Part shown: one piece after another, positions 10,421 to 21,186 of the stretch
Numbering within the stretch: the stretch's first letter is position 1
Layout of the letters: each line of letters begins with the position of its first letter
From: Eulemur rufifrons
Taxonomy: Eukaryota > Chordata > Mammalia > Primates > Lemuridae
DNA length: 64,000 nucleotides
Assembly: GCF_041146395.1 (NCBI RefSeq)
Contig: NC_090996.1
Coordinates: forward strand, 31,086,738 to 31,150,737
Reading direction: 5' to 3'
The notes under the pieces: generated by a model
Told to the model about the DNA's origin: nothing
What the model saw: only the letters and a program-made list of their open reading frames with translations
Database searches by the model: none
Made by a program: the position numbers and the translations under genes

Positions 10421-12000
10421 TTCCACACCTTTCCATAGGTAAGACCCAGGTGAGGGCACTATTTGTTTATTTTTGTGTGTGTTACTGATAATAGAGTAAC
10501 AGCGCTTTCTGTGACAGCAAAGACAAACATTTGCATCCCAAAGCCAGAAAATCAATGCCACTTCATGGAATATGCAGCAACGGGCTACTTTAGGCAGCTG
10601 GGGAGTGCACCAGGCCCCCTGTGTTGTTCTGAGATCTTAGCACAATTCAGATCACTTACACACTAATGTGGGCCCATTCATTCTCAAATGATGTATTTTT
10701 TTCGTGGAAACTGTCAAGCTACATTGTTACCCTAAATAGAATATCACTAAAGTGCTTTAACCAAACCAGCTGGAAGGTCTGAAAGTCCATCCATATTGTT
10801 ATTTATATACATATTTACAGCTGCTACCTGCCTGTAACTTGGCTGGGTCAGGAAGTAGTGCTGCTCCCCTGTTTCATTATACTTTGACATTTTACTGTAA
10901 CTACATTGCTCCTCATTCCTTTGCATCCAATTGCTCTGCAGCCACTCTTGAATTCTATTGCTTTGGTAATAGAATAAAAATAGTTCTCTGTAGTAGTATT
11001 AGTCTCTCTGTCTTTGCTCCTTTCTCTTGTTCTACCCACCCCCTCCCATTCCCCTCCCCCACCCAGATGGTACCAATCGTTGCTGGCACGAGTAACAATT
11101 ACAGCACAAGCTCCTGCTGCTTAAATGAACCCCCACAAACCCCAGAGTTAGATTAGATTAGGGAATTGGGAGGTGAGCAGGAGGGCCGGCCAGTGGTCTC
11201 AGCTGAAGCTGATGCATATTTGGTCTTTGCCTCTGTGAGATGAGAAATAAACGTTTCCTTCCCCAGAATAGCGCCTGGAGCCTCCACCTCAGAGAGAGAA
11301 CGCAGCAAGGAAGGCCAACAACTCAATTAAAGGCAGGTAGGTTTAATTTCAAAATATTAGCATCGCCCAATCCGAGAGGACGTGGGCAGCTCACCTGGAA
11401 TTTGAAAGCTGGACTTCAAGAGGGAAAGACAAGTATAGGGTTAGGGTCTCCTCTGCCATTGCTTATAAATCAATCCATGACGCCACCCCGTGCAGTAGAT
11501 TCACGTATGGTCTCAAGCACATAAGAAATATAGTCAGGTTAGACCACCCGAATCGACTTATCTATTGCCTCAGCCAGCCAGGTGGAGAGTCCCGGCTCTC
11601 CCTCCTCCCGGATCTCCTAAACCTTCTCAGTCACGAGAAATTATTATTTGCATTCAACACAAGAAAGAAGCATGCTTTCAAGACATCCTCTGCAGGTTGC
11701 ACACAGAATAAGATCACAGCGAAAGCTCATGCAACCGGACTCAGTATAACTTAAATATTTATAAAGTCCCCTCCAAAAAGGCTCCCCGGAGATCCCCCAA
11801 ATCCGGATGTCCCTCACCTGGGGTGCGTAACCTCATCCTCCAGGAAGCCGGCTGCTTTCCGTGTGTGACTCTTCTCCCTCCAGCATCTTAACCCTCAGCC
11901 TGTCCTTCCGGGCATGACAGTCTCCTCCTTGTCACTCAGGGACTCCCAGCCGCCTCTGAGTTTACTACTCAGGAGCGAAGCCCAGGTCTTATCTAATCAG
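10421..12000. other. unique stretch, no gene seen
   Basis: About 1.6 kb without named repeats. Includes a C-rich run at 11036-11066 and a TTAGA tandem (11146-11161). No credible exon. Confidence 0.5.
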
Positions 12001-12009
12001 AGCCATGAT

Positions 12010-12300
12010 TGAAGCAGGCAGTCGCTTCTCCGTCTCTCAGGAGAGGCCTCTTCCCGGGCTGGCCTTGGAGCGACCACGCCACGCTCCAGATACGAGCCCT
12101 GAAATCCAGCGCTCTCCCCGTGCTCTCTCGCAGCTGACGTGAGGCTCCGTACAGTGTCATCTGCCCCAACCAGACCCCTGAATCCCGCTGCCGTCCTTAA
12201 GTCTCTTCAAGGTCCGTCGGACGCCAGTATCTCCCCAACGCCCCACCTACACACGCACACCAACGCCCTGAGACCTAATCGTTAACACCTGTGCCCGGCA
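12010..12300. promoter_or_regulatory. CpG-dense patch
   Basis: By hand count, 12001-12300 has about 22 CpG dinucleotides and about 61% G+C, for an observed/expected ratio near 0.8. The neighbouring 240 bp has about 8 CpG. This meets common CpG-island thresholds although short. No TATA box, transcript or coding frame is evident. Its right end passes into an L2-like tip at about 12285-12325. Confidence 0.55.
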
Positions 12301-12325
12301 TGCAGTAGGCGATTAATAGCTGCCA

Positions 12326-12950
12326 ATGCCCTTCTCCCCACTTTAAATCCAGGAGGAGATGTGAAAAAGGGGAGGTGTCTGGAAATGAGCATGAAATTCC
12401 AGACGTGCCCGCAATGACCTTTTCCACCGTAAGCCATCCATCCATGCTTCCCGGGCTGCAGCGGTCCCCATCTGTAACCCAAGGGGGTTATTTTCAAGTC
12501 CGGCAGAGTCGACATTCTTGGTAGTGCAGGATTTATTCTCCAAAGCCCTCTTCTTGTTGAACTTGCTCTCTGTAATCCTTTCCCTTTATTTACACTTTAG
12601 ATTGGGTTCGCTTCCTTCCTAGCATGACAGGGTCTGAAATCCACACCCAGAGAATCTCCTACCGGGCTCTCCTTTCACGTGGGCCTCCTGTACTGTCCTC
12701 CTCTCCCACCTGATGTCCTACCACCTTGTACAGCAGCCAGACACAATTCTGCACTTCTTCCTGCTCTCGTATCTTTAATGGCGTCCCTTCACAAATGCCT
12801 CAGGCTCTTACATTTGAGACTCCCAGTCTTAGAAGGCATCAGAACAACGCCCCCTCCCCCCCCCAAGGATTTCTCTTTATGGCACAAGGCAGTGTTTGCA
12901 CTTGCTGGATGGATGGAAACACACACACATTTCTTTTTGTCCAGCTAAAA
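12326..12950. other. unique spacer, no gene seen
   Basis: No repeat or exon recognised apart from a C-rich run at about 12851-12865. Confidence 0.5.
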
Positions 12951-12952
12951 GG

Positions 12953-13165
12953 TAGCCAACAAATAATCACCAACAACCTACTATGTACTCAGCATTGTTC
13001 TAGGCACTGAGGATATACAGGTCTGAATCTGGTGGAGATTTCAACTCTAATGAGGGTGAAGAGACAGAACCAAACACGTAAACAAACAGAGCAATGTAGG
13101 AACACAGCAAAACTATAAAAGAGGGTAAGGAAATAGGTCAAGACTTGGAGTTATTTTAAGGAAAC
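12953..13165 (-). repeat. L2 LINE 3' fragment
   Basis: Reverse L2: 'cctactatgtactcagcat', 'tgttctaggcactgagga', then a degenerate 'gaagagacagaaccaaacac'. Confidence 0.8.
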
Positions 13166-13276
13166 CTGGATGATAGCTAAGAGGAACCCACTCCAGGAAA
13201 ATCTCTTCTAGGTTTTAATTGGTTCTGAGTTCACCTATCTCCTTTCCCTTCTCCCCCACTGACTACCTGCACTTGG

Positions 13277-13490
13277 CATAGTGGGTTGAAGAGTATCTTC
13301 CCCCAAATCCAGGTCCACCTGGAACCTTGCAATGTGACTTTATTTGAAGCTATGGTCTTTGCAGATGTAATTAGTTAAGGTGAGGTCCTACTGGAAAGGG
13401 TATGTGCTAAACCCAACACTGGTGAAGTTGGAGGTTATGTGAAGACAGACACACATAGAAGGAAGAAGGCTGTGAGGCAGAGGGTCCCAG
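13277..13490 (+). repeat. MaLR (MLT1-like) LTR, 5' part
   Basis: Begins 'gtgggttgaagagtatcttc' and continues with 'ggaaccttgcaatgtgac', 'tttgcagatgtaattagtta' and 'gaggtcctactgg', the MLT1 LTR order. The 3' half is not recognisable. An old retrovirus-like LTR with no internal genes. Confidence 0.7.
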
Positions 13491-13779
13491 AGAGGCAGAC
13501 CTGGGATCCAATGTACAGCGTAGAATACAGTTCTTGCCCATCTCATAAAATTAGCTCCACCACTGCAAAATTCCAACTGGGAACAGAGGTGGGCAGTCAT
13601 AAGGTGACAGAGCTTAAGCTTCAAAGACCTTCACACATGGCAATGTGTCTCCATGGCCACATCTCACATTGCACTAGTCATTTTGTCATCTCTTTCTGAA
13701 GAAGGGCACCCAAATCGTATAAGTCTCACCCCTCATAACACCTAGATCTACCTTTGCTTGGCAAATATGAAAAGGCGAG

Positions 13780-13990
13780 TTTAGGTTGACAGGGCAGGGC
13801 CTTGTTCACTAGGATAAGAATTCTGGAGTTTAGACTGGGAACAGATTCCCAACAGGGAGTGACCGAAGTTTCCGGAGGAAAGGGAAGATGTGGTCATGTG
13901 CTTCTGGAAGCTGGATCTGATGGGACGAGGCCATGCCAGACAGCCTGGAGACAGACTAGTTTGAGAGATTAGTCCAGACTCAGTCTGCTC
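13780..13990 (-). repeat. L2 LINE internal fragment
   Basis: 'cagggccttgttcactagg', 'tctggagtttagactggga' and 'gatgtggtcatgtgcttctg' match the reverse L2 internal pattern ('gggccttgtaggccatgg', 'gtgacatgatct'). Confidence 0.6.
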
Positions 13991-14487
13991 ACTGCTTAGT
14001 GTGTGGATAAAATGTAATCAATCTTCCCTCCCCAACCTTCCTTCTTCTCCGGACCTCACTGAAATAGAGCTCAGCTGAAGGTGAATGTGGATACTTAGCC
14101 CACACCTGTAAGGGAGAACTTGCTGAAAACATTTGTCTAATGAGACCAGAACAACGTGGCCTCATTGTTCTATTCCTCTTAAACTTCTGAAGCCAGGGTC
14201 AGACAATTTTCTATCTCAGGACAGCTTGGATGAAGTGACTCCTGAGTTTGCAAACTCAGGTGACAAGGAACTCAATCATAGGGGGAATGACAAAGGCTCC
14301 TTCCTCTAAATTCACGTGGGTCTAGGGAGACTCAAGTGCCGGGCAAACATTTCCAGGAGAACTGCTGGTTACTAAAAGCCCTATTTGTCAATGACAATGC
14401 TGTCTCCTTCTCCGGTGTTAATTAGTCACTGCACACAGCATCTTTGACAAGGAGTTAAGTCCCAGTTAACCCAGATTTCAGACAAGA

Positions 14488-14592
14488 TGGAGTGGCAGAG
14501 GAGCGAAGTGGCTTCGGCAAGACCACACTACGAATTGTTGGCCAGGCCGAGGTTAGAACCAGAAAATCCCAGACTCCTGAAATGGGCTTGTT
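14488..14592 (+). repeat. MIR SINE core fragment
   Basis: Degenerate MIR: 'gtggcttcggcaagaccac', 'aggttagaaccagaaaatcc' and 'agactcctgaaatgggc'. Confidence 0.55.
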
Positions 14593-14674
14593 TAGCCGAG
14601 AAAAGGGAAGGTGCAGGATGGAAAACAAGGATTCACAGCTAAATTTAAATGGAAAATATTCGCCAACCAACTGA

Positions 14675-14755
14675 AAGTGTTCATTCAATGAACATTTATT
14701 AACCCACTTCTACGAGTAGGCACTGAAATAAATGGTCAGTCAATATACATTATTT
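14675..14755 (-). repeat. L2 LINE 3' tip
   Basis: 'ttcattcaatgaacatttat' and 'cttctacgagtaggcactg' resemble the reverse L2 terminus. Confidence 0.6.
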
Positions 14756-14759
14756 TAGA

Positions 14760-15667
14760 TTAGGTGCTGTGGGCCATCTTCAAGAGTCACCCATGTGCAA
14801 AGACACAGAAAAGGACTGTGGTACCATGCAGGTCTCCCTGCATTCTGAATGTCTAAGGGACCAGAGGGAAATGTCCTCTCTACTCAGGTTTCATGGAGAT
14901 GGGCATTCAGGGTAGGGGACGTTTTACATTCTGAATCAGATGGCCACAATCACTTGATTTATGGACCTGTCACGACTGTTTGATACTGTATCAAATGCAC
15001 TTTGAAAAGTTCATTTGATGAGCCTCTTCAACTCTCAAAAGCTTGTCCTAGTTATGCAGATCCAGGGCAAATATTGTGATTCCTGCTTTCATTTCCTCTA
15101 ACGCAGCTGGTGCATGAGGATACCAGAGACCCACGGGCCTTTAGATTAGCGAGAGCGGAGAAGGGGGGAATTTTTGTTGCTAATAAGCTGCGATTACAGA
15201 GGCTCTATCCATCGTGAAGCACAAGGCATCGCTCTTTTTTCCTATTATTAATTTTCCTCGCTCTACTCATTATACTCATACTAACACTAGCATTAATACT
15301 AATATCTTGGTTTAATCCTTGTTCACTCCCCAAGCTCAAGAGTAACCCTTTCGAAGGGGCTATTCCCTGCCTCCTCAGCACGTTTCCCAAAAACCCCAGT
15401 TGATAAGACACTATTTCTCCAAGCAGTAAAGAACTTTGCTCTTTCATATTCCTAAAAGAAAAACGCCAAAGTCAGGCTCTGCAGTAAGAGTTGGAAAACG
15501 TTCTTCTTGTAACACCACGATTAGGAATTTGCTGAGACTCAGAATTCATGGTAAACTTTTCTGGGTAGTAATGACCTGTACTCACCTGACGCATTAAATA
15601 CAGGCCAGGATAAAAAGAGTAAAATGCCCACGCAGGCCGATCAGAACCTGGTCATGGGAATTTTTCC
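14760..15667. other. unique stretch, no gene seen
   Basis: About 900 bp with no named repeat. An AT-rich part at 15230-15310 has several imperfect 'actaata/ctattatt' units. Confidence 0.5.
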
Positions 15668-16008
15668 AGAATGTCTTCATTCTTTTTTGTTGTTGTTGTT
15701 GTTGAGACAGAGTCTCACTTTGTTGCCCAGGCTAGAGTGAGTGCTGTGGCATCAGCTTAGCTCACAGCAACCTCAGCCTCCCGAGTAGCTGGGACTACAG
15801 GCATGGGCCACTATGCCCGGCTAATTTTTTCTATAGAGATTTTTAGTTGTCCATATAATATCTTTCTATTTTTAGTAGAGATGGGGTCTGGCTCTTGCTC
15901 AGGCTGGTCTCGAACTCCTGACCTCGAGCGATCCACCCGCCTCGGCCTCCCAGAGTGCTAGGATTACAGGCGTGAGCCACCGCACCCGGCCAGAATGTCT
16001 TCATTCTT
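15668..16008 (-). mobile_element. Alu SINE with 17-bp target-site duplication
   Basis: A complete dimeric Alu in reverse orientation (15685-15991). The T/TTG-rich tail is at 15685-15703 and the 5' end 'cacccggcc' is at 15983-15991. A perfect 17-bp duplication (agaatgtcttcattctt) flanks it at 15668-15684 and 15992-16008. The right monomer holds a longer 'ccatataatatctttctatt' variant typical of strepsirrhine Alus. Low divergence and the exact duplication indicate a recent insertion. Confidence 0.95.
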
Positions 16009-16605
16009 TAACCAGCTGCCTTTGCTTCCCCCGCCTTCAAGTCCTCTAGCCTTTGACTCTGTCATCTGTTCTCAATATTGCCACCAGCATCCCTCATTGC
16101 AGCCCATTCTCTGCACTCAAAAATCTAGACAACTAATCTTAGAATATATACATTGTCTCACAACAGTGACTCCGCCCTAATCCCATAGACTGTATACCTG
16201 CCAGACCACACCGACTTTCCTTGGATTACCCGTTAGAAAAAAGGTTAGAACACAGAAAACAGCACTCATAAGCTCCCAGAAAGACAATTCCGTGAGACTT
16301 AACACTGAATACTTGCATAACTACAATCTGAACTAATAACCCCAGCTAATGTTGGTTTAGTATAATTATGTGATTCATCAAGTGTTTTGCACATGTGCAG
16401 TCTTGTTTAATTTCAATATAAATTAGCACATCTCACTTAAGGCAACCACAGAAAACAATTCCAATTATGCCCTCGTAGAGAAACTGGATGCTTCTCCTGA
16501 AGATAAATATGTATAGTTTTGGTTTCAACCAGAAAAAGAAATGCCTTAGACAACAGAGAATACGGAAATAGTAGTGCCCTATCGTAAGGAGTTTAGACAC
16601 CAACA
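16009..16605. other. unique spacer, no gene seen
   Basis: No repeat named. The part at about 16330-16440 faintly resembles a MIR 5' half, but too weakly to call. Confidence 0.5.
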
Positions 16606-16780
16606 TGTTTACCCCATATACATCATTAACTAGTTACAAGGTCTTAAGTTGGTTCATCTCTTTGTACTTCGGTTTCCTAATGTATAAAGCAGGAGCAACA
16701 GATCTCTTCTGGCCAAGGTTTCTAGTTTTGGAGAGGTTCAAATAAGACACCATATGTGAAATGCTTTCAAGTTTGTGAAA
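16606..16780 (-). repeat. MIR SINE
   Basis: Reverse MIR: 'actagttacaaggtcttaag', 'tacttcggtttcctaatg' and 'gagaggttcaaataagacac' in order. Confidence 0.7.
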
Positions 16781-19228
16781 GATAGATATATATACAGATG
16801 TCTATAGATATGTACAACTATACACAGAAATACATTGCACTTTTATTACACTTAAACTCTATTAATAAAATGGCTTAGAAAAATAAGTTTAAAGGAGCAC
16901 CATGGAAATATAAGACGAGGATATTTATTACATAAACAAGGTTGTTGGGTTTCATGCCCGGCAAGATTCAAGGCCCTTAGCCTACCAGTCAAATGCTGAA
17001 CTGAAAGCTCATGAGGAGAGAGGGAAGGGGAAAGTGGGAGGGGGAAGGGGAGCTCTTGAAGCCAGAGCTTATTAAATCAATTACATGATTAATGTGAAAG
17101 AGAGTGTGTGCGACACAAGGAGAGGGATAGTGGTTCACTCAGCACAGTAAAGGCCGCTGATGAAGCATTTTCTGTAACCTTCTAAGCCACCAAGAAAATT
17201 GCCTCTTGGTAGATGAATCAGACTGGAGAAATATATTTGTTGGCAGCTTTTCATAATAAAAAAAAAAAAATAGTGGTGGTAGTATCTGGAAGCTCCTGTT
17301 CCACTCATTCCCAGAATTGACAGCTACTAGAAACATGGGAAACATCTCCATACGAATCAAAAATGACATCTTATCCTTGGTCAGAGTTTCCTCATGCAAC
17401 CGAAGGGTAAAGTTCGTGGTTTTGATACAAACGGGGCTGCCCAGAGAAAAAAGGATGTTAATTAAAGTGTCTGATGGAGTTTTCTTCCCAGGGTGCCGTG
17501 GGAGAATTGTACGAAGCCCCAACATGGCTTGAATTCTGCAAAAGATCATTAGTCAGGATCCAGCAATGACATCAAGTCATCTTGATGGAGTTTTAAGATA
17601 AATTCTTCTTGGAGGCCATGAGCCAGGTCTTGAATCAGGAAAAAAAAAAAAAAAAAATCACCCAGCCACCCTGACCAAATTAGCTGATCTGGTGGGGATG
17701 GCTACAGAAGTCTGAGGCCAGGGTTTCTATTAGCAACCAGGTCTTTCTCGTTCCAGTTGACAAGATGGACAACCATCCACCCTCGTAAAAGATTCATGAC
17801 CCAACTTTGCACTCTCTACTGCTTGCTTTCTCATAAAACCAGTGCAAATCCTATCAAAAATTTAGCAGAATCCCTGCCTCATCTGTTTAGGCCTGAAGCT
17901 AGTTGCAGGGACAACTCATTAGGGACAGACTCATTAAAACCAGCCCTTGGGCAAAAGCAGTTTGCGGGCCTCCTCATTTTTATTCACTCTCACCTCCCTG
18001 CCCAACCTCCTTGAGCCCTCAGACATGGGGGCTTCTAATGATTTTGTACAGTGTGCAGGTCTGTTCACAGAGTCGCAGGGCTCCGGGTTCGACAAATGCC
18101 GCTCCTTACATCTGCCAAAAACGATCTATGTCTTCTCCTTTGTGTGCACCACGAGGGCCGTGCTGGGAGAGGGAGGTGTGGTGGGGCAAGCAGGGGAGGG
18201 AGTCCTGAAGCCTGGCCAGCCTCTCACCTGGGGATGGCTGGGGCTAACACCTGGCATTGGAGCGGTCACGGGAGCCCTGAGGACCAAACCAGAGCTCTGG
18301 CAGAACGACGGCCAAAAGGTAAACTCTTCTGGGTCCCATTCATGCATCATGTTCAGCCCGGCACTCAGACCCTTGGGCACCTGGAACCCAGGCAACAGCC
18401 CGCTTAATGGATTCATTACCAGATGTTTTCTGCTATGTGCCAGGACGCCATTCTCTACACGAACTCGGGAAAAAGCTCATTTGTGCTGACGAAGAGCTAT
18501 TGAAATCTTCAGGCTGGGTAGCAAAGAACAGGCAGCTCCAACGCAGATGCAAAGCTTCCATGCTGCAGGTGTCTCTGGGCAAGTTTATTTTTGGAAAGGC
18601 CAGAGGAGGAGCGTGCTGCAAACCCAAGTGCCTATGGCGGCCAGTGGATAGTGAAGCAGGCTGGGTCAAGGTCACTTATGAATAACAGGGTCAGTGCTGA
18701 CCTGGGACTGGAAAGCTCACACCCCACTGAAATATGCAGATGCTACCGAGCTCCAGCTGGTGGTTGAAATGTGGGGACGTTGTCCAATCTGCCAGACAGT
18801 CTGATTTTTTTTTTTTTTTTTTTTGCAAGGAGCCACAAATCTGGATTTCAAGTGAAATCTTTACATATTTAAATGTTGGCAGCTAATGACTAAAAGAAAG
18901 CGAAAACAAACTGTATGAGTCAAACACAAGGATAGATTTCAGGTTTACAACACCTGACACGAAGAAGATGCTAAATTAGGAGGGACTTAGCTGTGAGTCT
19001 CAGTTTTCCTGCCACCTGCTGACATGGGCACAACAGCGAACACCTGCAGCCCCTCGCCTCTCCTGTAACGTGAAGCCCAGCGCACGTGATCTCTCAGAGC
19101 AAAACTCTATGTCTCTAATCTCTTAACAATAAACTTTATTAGGTAGGGTTTGCAGTACCCAAAAGCATTTCACCATCTCAAATGGAGCTGATATCCCAAC
19201 AACTCTGCCATTGCCCAAACTTTTGATA
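16781..19228. other. 2.4-kb transposon-poor stretch
   Basis: No named repeat. Simple tracts: a TATA-rich run at 16783-16840, an A run at 17640-17657 and a T run at 18805-18824. A 180-codon open frame at 17947-18489 overlaps other open frames on both strands (for example 18126-18416 reverse) and is compatible with chance. Possible regulatory DNA only. Confidence 0.45.
17022..17050 (+). other. G-quadruplex motif
   Basis: G runs at 17022-17024, 17027-17030, 17036-17038, 17040-17044 and 17047-17050 with loops of 1-5 bases, in a purine-only strand context. Confidence 0.75.
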
Positions 19229-19605
<377 letters not shown>

Positions 19606-19713
19606 TAACAGAGCTTCAGAGGTAGCATCGCCAAGTCACTTGCATGCAGTATCAATTCCCTGAGTTGGGCTTCGTTACAAAAAAGAGGGGTTGGCTTCTT
19701 GGGCTCATGGTGA

Positions 19714-20019
19714 GCAGGAGTGCCGTGGCGTAAGCCCCATCTCAAGGGATGCAGGGCAGGTCACGTCTTCCGCCCTCTCTCGGACGAGGATATAGCTAGA
19801 CTCGATCAGAGGTTGGCACACTGGGCCACTCGGGACCCTGAGGATTCTCTGCAGCCACCTTGGAGGCTGCTAAAGGTGGGGACTAGAGAGGAGGGGATGG
19901 AATTGAGGGGGCAGAACCCTAGGTCTCCTTTCTCTTCCTTTTTCCTTCCTCTCCAGACCCCAGCAGAGAAGCTTTTCTTTCTCAGTATTGCTGTCAGGAG
20001 TTGCCTAACACTTTGAGCA
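19714..20019 (+). pseudogene. open frame with mini-intron; possible orphan coding remnant
   Basis: The frame is open from just after a stop at 19711-19713 to the stop at 20017-20019 and has no ATG start (first candidate GTG at 19720). The N-terminal half reads charged and globular (SDEDIARLDQRLAHW near residues 21-35 counted from the GTG). It contains a plausible 81-bp intron, 19876-19956: donor AAG|GTGGGG, a pyrimidine-rich tract, acceptor CTCCAG|A. The intron length is a multiple of three, so both exons share one frame. I do not recognise the protein. It could be a decayed gene fragment or chance. It sits between an Alu and an L1 tail. Confidence 0.25.
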
Positions 20020-20033
20020 AACTGTGTGAAGCT

Positions 20034-20216
20034 TTGTCGTACGTGGCTTTAGGAGATGGAGGAGATGGGTAAATTCACACCGAATTGGTACGGTGCTCAC
20101 AGTCTCGGGGCTGGGCATGCTCGTAGCTCTGACTTGGGCGGTGCAAAGGCAACCTGTGTAACCAAAGTGTTTGTACCCCCGTAATATCCTGAAATTTAAA
20201 AATACATTTTAAAAAA
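20034..20216 (+). mobile_element. 5'-truncated L1 3' end
   Basis: L1 3' UTR of the type I associate with strepsirrhines: 'gggtaaattcacaccgaatt', 'agctctgacttgggcggtgc', 'tttgtacccccgtaatatcc' and an A-rich tail. A probable 11-bp target duplication with one mismatch flanks it (20023-20033 and 20217-20227). Confidence 0.75.
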
Positions 20217-20227
20217 TGTGTGGAGCT

Positions 20228-21140
20228 AAGAATTAATTAATAAATTAATTAAATGGTCCTCCAGACTGAAAGTACGAAAATCGTAACAGGATCTCGAACT
20301 CCTGATTTTCTAGAAGCCTGAGGGTTCACTGCCCCAGCTCAAACACTGCCTGAAGTCAGCCACACCACTGGGCTCTCTGTGCTCCATAAGCCTTACCTGT
20401 CTTCCACTGCGGTTGGGGACGTATGATACGCTTGGGAGAGACAGCCTTCCCTGAAGTCATCACAATCATTTTCTGTCCACTTTTTCCCCATCTCAAAAGG
20501 TTATCTCCAAAACAATCTTGCTTTCTCACAGTGTTAATTCACCATGTCCCCCTCCCCCTGCCCCAGTGTGCCACGGCTGGGTGAAACAAACTCTCTGCTG
20601 TTTATTTGGGGAGACCACGGCCATAGCGTCACCATTCTCCTTATCAGAAATGATTCGCTTGTTCTGTGGTTAAGGAACCCCAGAGCCTTGGCCCACAGAC
20701 CTATTCCAGGGCAATAGTTTTCTGTTAGCTTTTAGCATATTGCCGCTTTTCTTTTCCATGTATACCATCGCCCCCTCTCCCACAAACCCCACCCCAATTT
20801 GACAAGCAAGAAATCTGTAAATTTGGGGGTAGATGCATAAGAAAAAGACATGTCATTAGCAATGCAGATACAGTCACAAACGAGACAGCCCTTGCATGAA
20901 TAGTGCCTTTAAAACAGTCATTTAATCCAGCTAAAATTTATCTTCAGGAAAAACTGAGTAGCACTGGGATTCCAGACATTTTGCATTTAAAACATGGATT
21001 AAATGCTCTCCTAGTTGCCTTTTTGTAAGGGAGATATTTGCAAATTTCATACCATCTTTCAAGGCTTGGGGATGGCAGGGGATAGCAGGAAAATTCCAGG
21101 TTAAAAATCCGGCCCAGACTAAAAGAATACAAATGATTTG

Positions 21141-21186
<46 letters not shown>

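Noticed and set aside
17947..18489. 180-codon open frame
   Set aside because: Overlapping frames on both strands, no familiar residues and no splice structure. Length compatible with chance at this GC content.
18805..18824. T20 tract as the tail of a reverse processed pseudogene or SINE
   Set aside because: The sequence to its right shows no SINE or mRNA-like match and I found no flanking duplication.
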